A stretch of DNA of 64,000 nucleotides from Arthrinium phaeospermum (GCA_006503535.1 QYRS01000004.1:1488001-1552000); one strand, 5' to 3'; shown: positions 47,491 through 58,414, counted from the first letter of the stretch. The notes: generated by a model not told the origin, from the sequence alone. Translations and numbers: made by a program.

Positions 47491-47902
47491 TTTGATTTTG
47501 TGAATACACACATAGAGATGGGTAGCGTGCAATGGCTGGGAAAACTTTAGATATAGACTTGATAGAGAAAAATGTAATATTTTGGGATCCAGATCCATGA
47601 GTTTACCCCAGTGGTGAACATCTATCTGTGTGAAGTGCAACTTACAAGTCGGGAGCCACATCAGATCTGTCTCGTGCAGTGTGGTGTTGGAAAGGTTAAC
47701 TTGGATAAAGAAGTGGTCATTATTAGAGAAAAAAGACCACGAGAATGCGTTAGCGAAACAAAATATAATACACAGCCGTTAGTTAATACGAGTGTCAAGG
47801 ATCAAAACCGGCCAGAGCAACATTGCAGATGCAGAAAGTAAAAAAAGGAAGATGTGCATAGACGACAAGGATGTCGTGTGCATGCCAGAAGTGCAAAAGT
47901 TA
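47491..47902. other. Short intergenic region before tRNA-Leu
   Basis: 3' flank of the transporter gene; AT-rich. Two A-runs (47838-47847 region and 47895-47898) read as T-runs downstream of tRNA-Leu on the minus strand and can serve as Pol III terminators. Confidence 0.55.
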
Positions 47903-48011
47903 TGACAAGAGTGGGATTCGAACCCACGCCAGTTTCCTGACTACGATGTGGAGGAGATCTGGAAGATCCGGTTCCTGAACGTAGCGCCTTAGACCGCTCG
48001 GCCATCTTGCC
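47903..48011 (-). tRNA. tRNA-Leu: tRNA-Leu(CAG) with a 27-nt intron
   Basis: Class II tRNA on the minus strand. The acceptor stem GGCAAGA pairs with TCTTGTC (one G-T pair), discriminator A. The D-arm is GCC GAGCGGTCTAA GGC, a leucine-type D-loop. The anticodon stem is CTACG/CGTAG with anticodon CAG at 47977-47975. A long variable arm (TCAGGAAACTGG) precedes the T-arm GTGGGTTCGAATCCCAC. An intron at 47947-47973 sits after position 37, as in most fungal tRNA-Leu genes of this isoacceptor. The mature tRNA is 82 nt without CCA. A T4 run follows within 5 nt of the 3' end. Confidence 0.94.
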
Positions 48012-48704
48012 TTGTTGTGCTTATGATAATGAGTGGCTTATGAGACGTCATGTAGAATCAAGCATCTCCGAAATGGTGGTAAAGTTGGAAGAATTGCCGA
48101 GGGATTTTGCCCAGGTAAGGCGTTTACATCCCACTCATGGCAAGCGCTGAAGTTCCAAGGTGGGTTACGATATCGATTGGGGAAAGTGGGCTGGATACCG
48201 AGGGCCTTTGGTGGGTTCCAAGGCAATAGGACGGACGCTCTAGAGTTGCGTGTGCCAACTCTTAAGACTCGATTGATGAAATCCAACGAGAGTTATTTTA
48301 ATTGTGCACATTAAAACATGACGATGTTTATAATCAAATTTGCTGTTATCCGATCCTCACAGTATATGTGTTTGTTGCCCCCTTGGAAACAAGATTCCGT
48401 TCCTAGCAGACGTTCATGTCAGGAGTAGTGGTGGCATGGTCAACGATTGAGTGACTGAGTAGCGTTCTCGCCCTCTATATATCTATGTCGTCATGAGATC
48501 ATGAGGAAAATGGGACTATGAAAAAGTACGGTATACTATATTCCACGGCCAGAGTGTTCATAGCCTTCCTTGAGAACCGAGCGCACTATAAAGGAGACCG
48601 CCTCCTTAAACCCATTCGTGAGATGAAAAGAAAAGCCAAACACCATTTTACGCCGCGCTCACTTTCAGGGGTCGTCTCTCGTCATTACCTTCCCTACCTC
48701 CGTT
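48012..48704. other. Intergenic region
   Basis: Upstream flank of tRNA-Leu and 3' flank of the DUF7514-type gene. No gene or repeat recognised. Confidence 0.55.
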
Positions 48705-50740
48705 TCAGTGGTGCATTTTCATCGACTCGGCAGGGGGGTACTTTCGACCCCCTACCCCGACCACGAGCGGACTGGTGCCTCTCTCCCCGTCGCGATACCT
48801 CTTCCGGTCCCGATCGTCGCTATGCGAGCTACGTCGCAAGTCCTCCTCGCGCGCTCGATCACGGCCTCGCTCTCGCTCTCGCTCTCGATCCCGAAGCCTG
48901 CTGTCCCGCTCCCTGGGTTCCCACCCGTACTCCTTCGAGCGGCGGTCGACGTCGGCCGCACTGCTCGTCCGTCTATCCAGCACAGGACGCCGCATGTAAG
49001 TTGTATCTTTCCTACTCCTCCTCTCCCGCTCTTCCTCTAGCTCGCGCTCGCGGTGCTCCCGTTCCAACTGCCGCTCAATAGTGCGGTCCAGGTCGCGCTC
49101 TCGCTCACGGTCCCGTGCGCGCAGCCTGTCTCTGTCACGGTCTCGCCGGGTGTGCAGTTTAGGCGGCACATCGGAACCGGAGTCGGATGCGTAGGACTCG
49201 TCCGAATAGCTCCGACTGAGGCGCGAGCTGTGGCGGTCCGGACGCGACTTCTCGCGAGAGCTGCTGTGAGGCCTTTCGGATGACCCGGGCAAGAAAGAGC
49301 TTAGCTTTTGCCGGATGCTGCCGAGCGGGCTCGTGCTGCCCGGCAAGCTGCGGCGGCGAGACTCGGGAGGTCGCAATTCGGTACGGTGTGCCCGCATCCC
49401 GGGTACAGCCGGCGGAGGTGGGGGCGCCTCAGGAGGGAAGACGCGCACCGAGTGCTTTGGTCGTCCTGGTGGAACAGGCCTCATTCTGGGGCTAAGCTCC
49501 ACTCCCGACTCCGAGTCCGATGGGGTCGGTGATGGGTTTCTCGTTTGGCTATGCCTGCGGAGAGGAACGGGACGCCGTGGATCCAGATGCGGGGACGGGC
49601 GAACCACCTCGGGAGATGAGGGAGGATAGTCTGAGAAGCTCCGGCGGCGGACTGCAGGCTCGTCTGGTGAGCTGCTGCTCGTGCTGACATGACGGCGATG
49701 ATCCGGTGAATGTGCCTGGCGGGCTCCGGCATTTGGTCGTCTCCCTGGCAAATGGGTAAATGGAACCGCTCGTTCCCTCTCGAAATATTCCTTCCCAGTG
49801 CCTGGCTTAGCAGATGGAGTATGAGATCCGCGGACGTGAGTAAAGTGAACCCGAGGGTCCTGGGCCGGTGGGGGTGTTGGGGTCGCAGCTTCGTGGCGTA
49901 ACTTTTCGGCGCATCCTCTATGCCACGCATCTATGAACGGGTCACACTTCGCAGGGAGAGCCTCTTTCGGCAGGTCGGGCGGAAATGGCACCCCGGTGTC
50001 GGGGTGCTTCAGTCCCCAGTTGCGCACAGCATACTGGATGTACGGCACATGCTCCTCGGGTTCCAACAGGATTTGGAGCGACTGCCATCGCGCAAAGCCC
50101 TTCGGGGTCAGCGCTGGAATGGACGGCGCGACAAAGTCATTGTCTCCCGGGTACAGCATGTGCTGCACCCCAAGGGCGGTCCATATGTACGAAATAGATT
50201 TGTCGGGAGCGTCGACGAAAAGAGAATCGTAGTCGCCGCCTACTATTTTGTAAAAAGCAGCAAGTTTCGTCTTGTCTAGAATCTGTTTCTTCTTGTCGCC
50301 AATCTCGGCAACCTGGGCACAAACAACAACGTTAGCTTCCGATACGTGTTTGCAGACAGCAAATGGTTTGAGCGGGTTGGTTGTAGTTGTGCAAAGCATC
50401 GGGCACCCAGCAGCACTGGAAACGACAGCATATCCACCTGAGGGGGAGGGGGAGGGGGAGGGGCAAATATTCTTACAATGTGTTTAGCGATGGCGCGAAG
50501 CAGCGCATCAAGCAGCTCCGTGGGCGTTCTATCCTTCTTGATGAGATATCCGTAAAACGACTTTCCGTCTATGGGCGGAGTCTGCGCCGTAGCCTGCGGT
50601 GGAGGTATACGGTCAGATTTGAGTGGAGGTGTACCGGCGGCGGCGGCGGCAGCAGCAGCGGTCGCGGGCGCGGGCGCGGGCGCGGGCGCGGACTTGGTGG
50701 TTGGAGTAGTTCCAGCTGATTTTGGTTGTTCGGCAGCCAT
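48705..50740 (-). CDS. DUF7514-type protein with charged RS/RE-rich C-terminus
   Basis: Two exons, 50740-50477 and 50312-48705, 623 residues. The N-terminus has a poly-Ala tract and Ala-Pro repeats (KSAPAPAPAPATAAAAAAAA). A compact domain of about 200 residues follows: DGKSFYGYLIKKDRTPTELLDALLRAIAKH, then FYKIVGGDYDSLF, GVQHMLYPGDNDFVAPSIPALTPKGFARWQ and LLEPEEHVPYIQYAVRNW. This is the layout of the fungal DUF7514 family as I know it; no enzymatic motif is visible. The C-terminal 350 residues are disordered, first Pro/Ser/Arg (RSP-like), then long Arg-Glu/Arg-Asp runs with a coiled-coil appearance (RERERDLDRTIERQLERE), resembling RS/RE proteins of RNA processing. No function is known. The ATG at 50740 is the first in frame that opens the domain; an earlier ATG at 50760 is out of frame. 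Confidence 0.8.
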
Positions 50741-51685
50741 CTTGCTGGGGGTAGCAGCATTAAGCACCTGGCGCGTGAAATGACAAACCGGTTGTTCTTG
50801 TAGCTCGCAATTGAATAGAGTAATGGTCGATATTTATGAAAAGCAACATGATAGAACGAGCAGCGGCCCAGTACAGCAATGTCGCAAGAGCTCTCTCTGT
50901 CTCTCAGAACCGAGTCTGGTGGGACAAATCACATCAGGGTAACGAAGCACGATCGAGAGACAGCCGCAGCCGCAGCAGAAGCTCAAGGTTGGGTAACACG
51001 ATCGTCTATTTGATATATGAGCGAAGAGTCATAAATTGACGATTGACGATGGCTTTGGTGGTCATGGGCACCCCAATGGAGTCGAAGAGAGGGAAGAGTG
51101 CAATACGAGGGTTGAAGAGGAGTGAGCCTGTTGACTTTCCAGTCTTTTGCAGTCGCAGTCGCAGGCGCATGCAGCAGCAGCAGCAGCAACAGGCATCATG
51201 GATGGCGGGCTGGCGGGCTGGCTGGCGGGAGGTGGTGTGGATGGGTGGATGACGGGCTGTGTGTCACTCACACAGAGGTTGGCGGCCCAGTTGGAGGCCA
51301 CAAGTCCCAATCCAGTAGGTACCCAATCCGAGCTGACACGTGCACCCCGGGCACTTGAAATCCTTGGAAGAGATCGTCACTTCACTAGCCTTCCAAGATT
51401 CTGTCTGCCTGGCCTTCTTCCGTGCGTCGGATGTACAAAAATATCACAAAGTGCAGAGATCGGCAAGCAATTGCTGGGCAGTTCGGAGGATTTGGCAAGG
51501 CTTATTCGATTAAATAGAACTGTGGATTGGGCCATTCTCGGATGGGGATACCGACCATAGTAAATTCCACACAGTAGCAACTGGCGGCAGACCGTCACCT
51601 CGCAATTGAAACCCGCGCAGGAGGAACATGATGTAGTAGTATTACCGCAAAGTTCAATCAACCACTATGATCGTCATCCCATCGC
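50741..51685. other. Intergenic region upstream of the DUF7514-type gene
   Basis: Between the DUF7514 promoter and the 3' end of the DUF1772 gene. Contains a CAG-rich patch at about 51165-51190 and CAGCCG-type repeats near 50960; otherwise nothing recognised. Confidence 0.55.
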
Positions 51686-52236
51686 TCAGACGACGACCAA
51701 ATTCCAAAGCGCAAATGCAGCACCAGCCAGAGGTAGGAAGCACCGGATGGTGTTCCGGTCCCGCCAGCTCCTAATCAGCTGGCGAACCTTATCGTCGCTC
51801 AACCTCGATCCCTTGCTACTGCCATGCGCCTCGGCCGCCGCCAGGACGCGGTTGGTGGGCATCACGAGGGCGATGGTGAAGGGGATCAGAGCCGCCGTGA
51901 GCGCACCCCCGAGCGCGAAGCCTCGCCACTGTCGCCCAGCGGCCCAGCGACCATACGACACCACGGCATGGCTGAGCCCCGTGGCGACGGCGGCTATGGG
52001 GATGATTTTGCCGCGGTGGAAAATGCTGAACCATTGGCGCAGCATGACATCGGTGGTTGCGCCGGCGTTCAGCACTGCCGGCACCGCAAATGCGGATAAG
52101 CTTGCTGTCGCACCTGTCAAACTGTCAGAGCTGTGTCTTTGAATTACATGCACGTCGAAAGCCTACCGGCGATCACAGCAGAGCTGATAATGTTTGTTGA
52201 CGCGATTAGCGTCTCAGACGTCGGTGAGGTTTGCAT
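51686..52236 (-). CDS. DUF1772 (anthrone-oxygenase-like) membrane protein
   Basis: Two exons, 52236-52167 and 52113-51686, give 165 residues. The layout is that of the DUF1772 family: a first hydrophobic segment IASTNIISSAVIAGATASLSAF; PAVLNAG; RQWFSIFHRGKIIPIAAVATGL with the conserved W/H pair; then three further hydrophobic segments (ALGGALTAALIPFTIALVMPTNRVL, and the last AGAAFALWNLVVV). TNRVL and the W(x)R(x)N motif near the end (SWRDRNTIR) are conserved in the family. Some members act as cofactor-free anthrone oxygenases in polyketide pathways, but many are orphan membrane proteins. No PKS is nearby here, so a role in secondary metabolism is not supported. Confidence 0.83.
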
Positions 52237-52929
52237 CTTGGAAGGGGTGGGGTGGTTTTTGTTTTGGACTGTAATGAAGATCACAGATGAAAATCGCAAT
52301 TATATATAAAATAGAAGATAGAGTTAAAGAGTATGATATACCACTCTCTTGGGTCAAGTTGGGTTGGTTTTCGACGTCTCTTGTAGAGGTAGGTAGTAGT
52401 TGTAGTCTCCCAAACGGCGCTTGTACAAGCTGCTCAACCCGAACGTAGTCTATCTCAATGACGATTGCCTTACTGTACTCCGTACCACCCCCCTTATTAG
52501 AGATATATGCAAGATCTGTCCACCGCTCTCATCGTCATTTAAGAAATGCTGGGGCATAGCGGGCCTGGTTTCATTTCCTTCTGGGATGTCAGGTTGAGCG
52601 CACGGCTCAACGACCGGGGGGTACTGCAGTCGTATCAAGATCGATTTGATGCCAGTCCAATCCAAGCCGCAACGTCACGACTCTGCGTCCGGCTTCAGGC
52701 ACGCGGTCGAGTCGGCAAGTGCATACCACCACAGCTATTCCGTGCACATTGAGGCTGTTGGTGTGTATAGTTATATATGTAATGTCTCATATCTAGTTGG
52801 TCGCGGGAGGCCATGACCTATAGACCAAAAGTATGTAGTGCATATACTCGTAACTTCAAGTTGATAGGGGCCAGAAGTTGTCATGGTATTCCTTCGTCGA
52901 AGAAACTCCCCCGCAAAGTTGGTCATTCA
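52237..52929. other. Intergenic region
   Basis: Promoter side of the DUF1772 gene and 3' side of the GNAT gene. It contains one TACGGAGTA motif (reverse orientation) at 52476-52484 and nothing else recognised. Confidence 0.55.
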
Positions 52930-53640
52930 TTACACGTTCAGTTTCCTGCCCTTTGAAGAGCAGGCAAATGCGACCAGAGTGACGTCCTTTCCCTCATGCC
53001 CGACCCGACTATCCGGCTCCTCCCACTCCTTGAATCCTGCGAAGCCCGCCTTCTGCAAGATCCGCAGACTGCCCGGGTTGTCGCCATCGACGATGGCCGA
53101 CAGCATCTCAGGCACCACCACGTCCTCTGAGCCGCCGCCATCGGCGGTGGCAGCAGCAGCGACGGAGAGCGCATCCACCTCAACCTCGGCCTCGACGCGA
53201 GGCAGCGCCCACCAGTGCTCGAGGAAGGCGTGCAGAAACTCGGTCGCGTACCCGCGGCCCCAGTGCTCGCGCTTGAACTGGTAGCCGATCTCGGGCCAGC
53301 CGAGCGCGGTCGAGGCGCTCTGGCGGACGCCGCCGATGCCGAGGAACTCGCCCGTGGCCGCGAGGCAGACGGCCGCGCTGAACGTCTGACGGTCTCCCGT
53401 GGGCGGCAGGTACTCGTCGAGCCGTACCTGCGTCTCGGCCAAGTTGCCGTCGATGCAGCCCCGCAACGTGAAGATCATGACCTCGGGTTGGGTGCGCAGC
53501 TCGTGCATGGCCTGCAGGTCGTCCTGGGTCAGCGCGCGGATGAGCAGGCGCTCTGTCTGGATGGGCTGTCGGTCTGTATTTGGCGGGAAGGGCTTCCTCG
53601 GTAGGGTAGTTTTCACCTTGATCATGTTTGAGGAGGCCAT
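52930..53640 (-). CDS. GNAT-family N-acetyltransferase (RimJ/RimL-like)
   Basis: Transfers acetyl from acetyl-CoA to an amine; the substrate is unknown. Single exon, 236 residues; the ATG at 53640 is the first in frame. QTERLLIRALTQDDLQAMHELRTQPEVM is the typical RimJ/RimL-type beginning, followed by GEFLGIGGVRQ, then WPEIGYQFKREHWGRGYATEFLHAF, whose REHWGRGYA is the acetyl-CoA pyrophosphate-binding loop (motif A). The final strand SLRILQKAGFAGFKEWEE carries the usual N/S-x-x-V-x-x-K-x-G-F pattern of motif B. An Ala-rich and acidic insert (SVAAAATADGGGSEDVV) lies before motif B. It probably acts on a small molecule or on protein N-termini. Confidence 0.9.
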   Translation of the reverse strand: MASSNMIKVKTTLPRKPFPPNTDRQPIQTERLLIRALTQDDLQAMHELRTQPEVMIFTLRGCIDGNLAETQVRLDEYLPPTGDRQTFSAAVCLAATGEFLGIGGVRQSASTALGWPEIGYQFKREHWGRGYATEFLHAFLEHWWALPRVEAEVEVDALSVAAAATADGGGSEDVVVPEMLSAIVDGDNPGSLRILQKAGFAGFKEWEEPDSRVGHEGKDVTLVAFACSSKGRKLNV

Positions 53641-54466
53641 GCTTGTTTGTTTGTCTTAGACGAGTGAGGGGCTACAACTGGGCTCTCTTTCCGGGCTAGA
53701 TTTCAGTGAGAACTTCACAGGCTTTTTGCCCAGTCGGTTGTATTCTCCGGCCCATGGTCTTCTTCTTATAAGAGGAGCATGTATGACTCCATGGTGTGTG
53801 GTACAGGTTGTGGAAGTCTTTGTTCAGCTCTTACCTACCACTGACTCATAAAGATGATGACCTGGGACTTGGCCCGAATCGGCAGGTTGAGCTACCACTA
53901 GTCAACGTGGACAACCAGCCCCCAGTAAAGCAGGGGACTGTCAGAACGGCAGCATGTCAGTTGATATGTTTTATGGACTGAGTGCGCACCTAGCTCCCGT
54001 CTGCTGCGCATACGCAAGGTACAAGTATACGTACCTATGTAGGTGCAACGTAAAGGAAGCAAGGTTATAGTTGAATGCTGGGCAAATACAGAGATGCAGC
54101 CAGTAAGCAGCCTGGCCGATTTGGCGCGTTTACATACGACATTGGGAGGGGGTCCACAAATTGACAATGCCACAATCTGGAATGATTCTCAATACAAGTA
54201 GCTCCAGGCACCAGGCAGTCTGCCAAGCCGTTCGAAAGCGAGATACACCCACATCCACCATCAAAAGCCAACGGCCATCAGCTTGTGCGACTGCCGTTGA
54301 TAAGTATCGATATCTTACCAAATTATGTAATCTTCTTATTGCAAATTGCCTTTCTGCATCTGATCATCACCTGAGTTATTCTTCAAGTAACTCGGTGTTC
54401 TCCTCTTGGCGGGGCTCCGCGGTTGTCAGCTTTTTGCCCGCACATGAGGCCGGAAACACACTCATC
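53641..54466. other. Divergent promoter region of the GNAT gene and the regulator
   Basis: The open frame of the regulator extends upstream without a stop to about 54161, where the first in-frame ATG lies, but that part has no domain and ordinary noncoding composition (see findings). No RNA gene recognised. Confidence 0.5.
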
Positions 54467-56938
54467 ATGGACTCTGCGTCACCTACGGCTGGGCCGAGTA
54501 CATCGTCAGCAGCGAGACCATCCTTCAAGCTGAGCTGTACCGCGTGCCGGTCCAAGAAGATAAAATGTAATCGCGTGCACCCGTGCTCACATTGCACCAA
54601 GTCGGGCATAGACTGTGTCTTTCCCGCCCGCAAACGCATGGAAAGGCCGCGGAAGACGAGGAACCAAGAGCTACTTAACCGCATCAGCCGTCTCGAGTCC
54701 ATAGTGGGAAAGGTGGACGTGCAAAGTCTAAAGGACTTGGATATCGATATATCGGATATCAATATCTCAAATACTCCAGAGGCGTCAACGTCTGCCGCTG
54801 AAGCGCCGCCATCTGTATCTCGACCTGGGCACTCGACGCAAGCTGCCGGGGCTCATCAGGCGTCTAATCAACCTCACCAGAATGAGTCACACACAGCCAG
54901 ACGCTACGTTGGCGGTGACTTCTGGTTGAATCTATCTCACGAGGTCGAAGGCCTGAAGCAGGCTTTGGAGCAGCCGTCGGATACTGACTCGGGCGAGGAA
55001 TCAGAAACTGAGAGCCCGGAGTCTTCTATGGGACAGCAGAACCCCCAGCCTTTTGCTTCGCAAGGTCTTCTCGTCGGCTGCAAATCGCCCGAATCAAGCG
55101 GGCTGATTCACCCGGCTACCGCACAAATACTATATCTTCTTTCGGTCTTTTTCGACAGGGTCGATCCATTACTCAAAATTCTACATAGGCCGAGTATCTT
55201 GGTGATGCTGCCAGCGGGACTGCCAAGACTGACACTGGCCCAGGAGGCACTGGCTTTTTCCATATATTTCTCTGCTATCACGAGTCTCTCGCAAGAGGCG
55301 TGCCAGACGAATCTAGGCCAAGATCGTGCCACCCTGCTGAAGACTTACCAGCTGGCAGTTGAACGAGCACTTGGCGCGGCGGACTATCTCACCAGTACAG
55401 ACCTGGAGTGCCTCCAAGCCTTGCTCCTATATGTCGCCTGCCTACGCGTACACAACCAATCAAGGGCCTCATGGGCTCTGACTGCGCTTCTCCTCCGCCT
55501 GGGACAGGGTGCTGGTCTCTTGCGCGATGGTGAAGGAAGGGGCTATTCGCCGTTTGAAGTGGAGATGCGGCGGCGTATCTTCTGGCAAATCGTTGTGCTT
55601 GATGTGCGAGCAGCCGAAGACCGAGGGACCGAGGCCATGATAGCGACAACCATGCTTAATATGCGCTTACCTTTAAATCTGAATGACGATGACTTTGGCC
55701 CGGATAGTCCGGGCCCCCTTATCGAGCGGACAGGCGGATCTGATATCACTTTCGCCTTGGCTACGGCACAATCCTCTAGCATCTTCTTGTGGCTGGGCCA
55801 ATCGCAATCACAGCCCCTCGGCAGCACTCCTCCGCAACAAACAGAAGACGAAATGATTACGCACGCCCAACGTCTCGAGAGCAAGTATATTACCAGTGCG
55901 GACCTATCCCACGAGCAGTCCGCCATGGCGGCAGGGCTCATCCGACTCATTAACCTCAAATTCTGGCTGGCCCTGCAATACCCCATCAACCCACCCGCCC
56001 AGCCAGCATCCTCTTCCTCCGCATATCCGCTACCCGTCGCCTCTGCGCCGGGAGAGATCGCCCTGCCCAGCACCGAGCTGCGGCAGCAGCAGCAGCAGCG
56101 AGAGCGGCGCTGGCCCAAAGTCTCGCGCGAAGCCATGCTGCAGACGGCCGTGTCTGTCCTCGAGATCACCCAGCACAACAAGAAATCCCCCTTCGCCGAG
56201 CGCTTCGGCTGGTGGAGCAACACGTACGTGCAGTGGCACCCCCTGGCCGTGTGCCTGGCGGAGCTGTGCGCGCAGACGCGGGGCCCGCTCGTGCAGCGGG
56301 CCTGGGAGAGCGTCGACATCGTCTACCCGCTCTGGGCACACGTCGTCGCAGACACGCGCCGCGGCCAGCTGTGGCGGCCCATCCGCAAGCTGTACAAGAA
56401 GGCCAAGGCCGCTCGGACGGCCGCGCTGCGACAGGAGGAGCAGGAGTCCAAGTGGCGGCAGCAGACCGGCTTCAACGAAGAGGTGCCCTGGATGGCCGGG
56501 CCCTGGATGACGACGCCCGGATACGACGCCGGTCTCGATGGGAACAGCGGCGCCAAAGTAAACGCTCCTGTCACGGCCACGCCGAGCTTGTCCACAGCCA
56601 TGTTGGGAATGGACACGCCATCTGCTGCCGCCAATACGATGCGCTCCGAGCCGCAGACGGTCCCCATGGACACCAGTGGAGTCAGCAGCAGCGACGGCCT
56701 CGGCATGCCCGCCGCCGTCGTGCCTGGGATGGATCAAATGTCGCCCCTCTCCGTCGACCTTGGCCCAGCCAGCAGGTTTACCGACCCCGGCATCGGCTGG
56801 CCGGGCCTGAACAACATCAACTTCGATATGCCAAGGGACGGCGGTTTCGACTTTGGGACGTGGGGCGTATGGAACGAGTTTATGAACGACACGTTTGCGG
56901 AGAACAAATCCAGGACAGGGTCTAGTGAGGACAGCTGA
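54467..56938 (+). CDS. Zn(II)2Cys6 transcription factor, intronless
   Basis: Nuclear DNA-binding regulator of 823 residues, read as one exon. The canonical binuclear cluster CTACRSKKIKCNRVHPCSHC..C has Cys at residues 24, 27, 34, 40, 43 and 50 (C-x2-C-x6-C-x5-C-x2-C-x6-C), and a short leucine-type coiled coil (LLNRISRLESIVGKV) follows. The fungal-specific regulatory domain spans about residues 205-520: LIHPATAQILYLLSVFFDRVDPLL, ALAFSIYFSAITSLS, then RRIFWQIVVLDVRAAEDRG, the usual RRRxWW-like helix. The last 250 residues are Ser/Pro/Gly/Met-rich. The ATG at 54467 is chosen because the zinc cluster then sits 24 residues from the N-terminus, as in most members. Neighbouring genes (GNAT, DUF1772) could be targets, but nothing in the sequence shows this. 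Confidence 0.87.
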   Translation: MDSASPTAGPSTSSAARPSFKLSCTACRSKKIKCNRVHPCSHCTKSGIDCVFPARKRMERPRKTRNQELLNRISRLESIVGKVDVQSLKDLDIDISDINISNTPEASTSAAEAPPSVSRPGHSTQAAGAHQASNQPHQNESHTARRYVGGDFWLNLSHEVEGLKQALEQPSDTDSGEESETESPESSMGQQNPQPFASQGLLVGCKSPESSGLIHPATAQILYLLSVFFDRVDPLLKILHRPSILVMLPAGLPRLTLAQEALAFSIYFSAITSLSQEACQTNLGQDRATLLKTYQLAVERALGAADYLTSTDLECLQALLLYVACLRVHNQSRASWALTALLLRLGQGAGLLRDGEGRGYSPFEVEMRRRIFWQIVVLDVRAAEDRGTEAMIATTMLNMRLPLNLNDDDFGPDSPGPLIERTGGSDITFALATAQSSSIFLWLGQSQSQPLGSTPPQQTEDEMITHAQRLESKYITSADLSHEQSAMAAGLIRLINLKFWLALQYPINPPAQPASSSSAYPLPVASAPGEIALPSTELRQQQQQRERRWPKVSREAMLQTAVSVLEITQHNKKSPFAERFGWWSNTYVQWHPLAVCLAELCAQTRGPLVQRAWESVDIVYPLWAHVVADTRRGQLWRPIRKLYKKAKAARTAALRQEEQESKWRQQTGFNEEVPWMAGPWMTTPGYDAGLDGNSGAKVNAPVTATPSLSTAMLGMDTPSAAANTMRSEPQTVPMDTSGVSSSDGLGMPAAVVPGMDQMSPLSVDLGPASRFTDPGIGWPGLNNINFDMPRDGGFDFGTWGVWNEFMNDTFAENKSRTGSSEDS

Positions 56939-57405
56939 AATGGGACCCTATGGTGATGTTTAATAGAAATGTCAATGTACCAAGAGTAGATATCTCCCAA
57001 AATGAATGTAATATTATGTCATGAACATATGTCTCGTGTCAAAGCACTCGCGGAAATCGTAACATTTTTTTTAGAGCTACTCTCGGAAGTCGTTTTCCTA
57101 AACGCTCCGCCGGTCGAATAGACGGCTTTTTGTCATACGAATCCCTCATGCCATTCGCCCTTGACCCCTTCATTCTCGGTTATGTAGCATGTCTCGGCAT
57201 CCAGTAGACGTTGGACATGGTGTGGGAAAAGAGCACATTGACTTCGTAACGAACCATCTCTCATTTGGGTGGCATTGATTTGCTGCTCTATCTATTGAGA
57301 GCATATGCTGACGTAATGACATTTCCGAAAGACCGTAATAACACCAGCAGATCCATGACCACCTGCTTTTCATTCCCAGAACCCAGCAAGACACTAACTC
57401 CCAAT
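56939..57405. other. Convergent 3' region
   Basis: Short stretch between the ends of the regulator gene and the eL20 gene; contains the two 3' untranslated regions. Nothing else seen. Confidence 0.6.
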
Positions 57406-58414
57406 TTATGCGAATGTGGAAGGTCGGGTAGCACTGAAGATCTTCTTGGTGCTGATGCGGGGGATGCGGTGGGGGAGAGGGAAGCTCAGGCCCTTGGTAG
57501 TAAGCTGGCGGATGTAGGGGCGCTTGATGTCCTCGGTCTTCTCGAGCTCAACGACGCGGAGGATCTAGTCATGGTCAGTACATAAACTCTGGGCAGGTTT
57601 TCCAGTCGAACGAGCGAAAACGTACGTGGATGGATCGGAAACGAGATCGGTGACGGGCGGCCATGTCGGAGTACATGGACTCGACGGCAGCGCATCGGGA
57701 CATCTCACGGTACTCCTTGTACATGTTGTGGGTACCGGAGCGCGAGTCGTAACGGATCCAGATACCGAAGTTCTTGACCTTGAGAGGGTGCTTCTCGGCG
57801 ATCTTGTTCATGGCGACGATCTCACCGTTGGCCTTCTTGACCTTCTTGAGCTTCATCAAGAAGTACCAGAAACGGGACTTGGCAACGACCTCATTGGGGG
57901 CAAAGATGCGCATGCGGTAGAGCTTGGGGGTGGGGTTGCTCTCGGTGGGCAGATGGCGGCCAATGACCTGGTACTCCTGAAGACGACCTGAGCGAGACAC
58001 TGGCGTTAGTTATTGTAACACTTCAATATTCAACCAAAGCATCATATGACCAGACGCAGTCCCTCCCTGCTATCGAATCGTGCGTGCTGTCGATGTCGAA
58101 GCGTGAGGCAAACGAGTGGGCGTGTCTTGTCGGTGTTGCAATCCTCCATTGAACGCGCTGTTTCTTCAGCAGTGTACGTCGTAGCCCGCGGCGGCTCGGG
58201 CGTTCAATGCCAATGCATCGATTTTGCAAATGGAAGCATGCTGAGTGGGCTGTACAAGCTGATGAGAGCGACGTACGTCGCAGCGGTTCGTCTGTCTGTC
58301 GGTATGTTTGCTAAAATAATTGTTGTCGAAGTCGGGTTGGCGAGCACGCATTCGATATCCCACCTCTTTCCCCAGTCATATCATGCATCGAGGAATAGAA
58401 ATTCGCTTACCCAT
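57406..58414 (-). CDS. RPL20: 60S ribosomal protein eL20 (L18ae family)
   Basis: Component of the large ribosomal subunit. Three exons: 58414-58411 (only ATGG), 57987-57626 and 57564-57406; 174 residues, standard length. The sequence [55 protein letters not shown], then [18 protein letters not shown] and [16 protein letters not shown] is eL20 throughout. A 4-nt first exon followed by a 423-nt intron is common in fungal ribosomal protein genes. In the divergent promoter, TGTGACT at 58539-58545 and CTAGGGTTTT at 58601-58610 resemble the HomolD and telomere-like (AACCCTA) boxes known from fungal ribosomal protein promoters; both are one base off consensus, so this is suggestive only. Confidence 0.96.

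Noticed and set aside
45697..56938. Secondary-metabolite gene cluster (MFS, DUF1772, GNAT, regulator)
   Set aside because: No PKS, NRPS, terpene cyclase or P450 among them, and unrelated genes and a tRNA lie in between.
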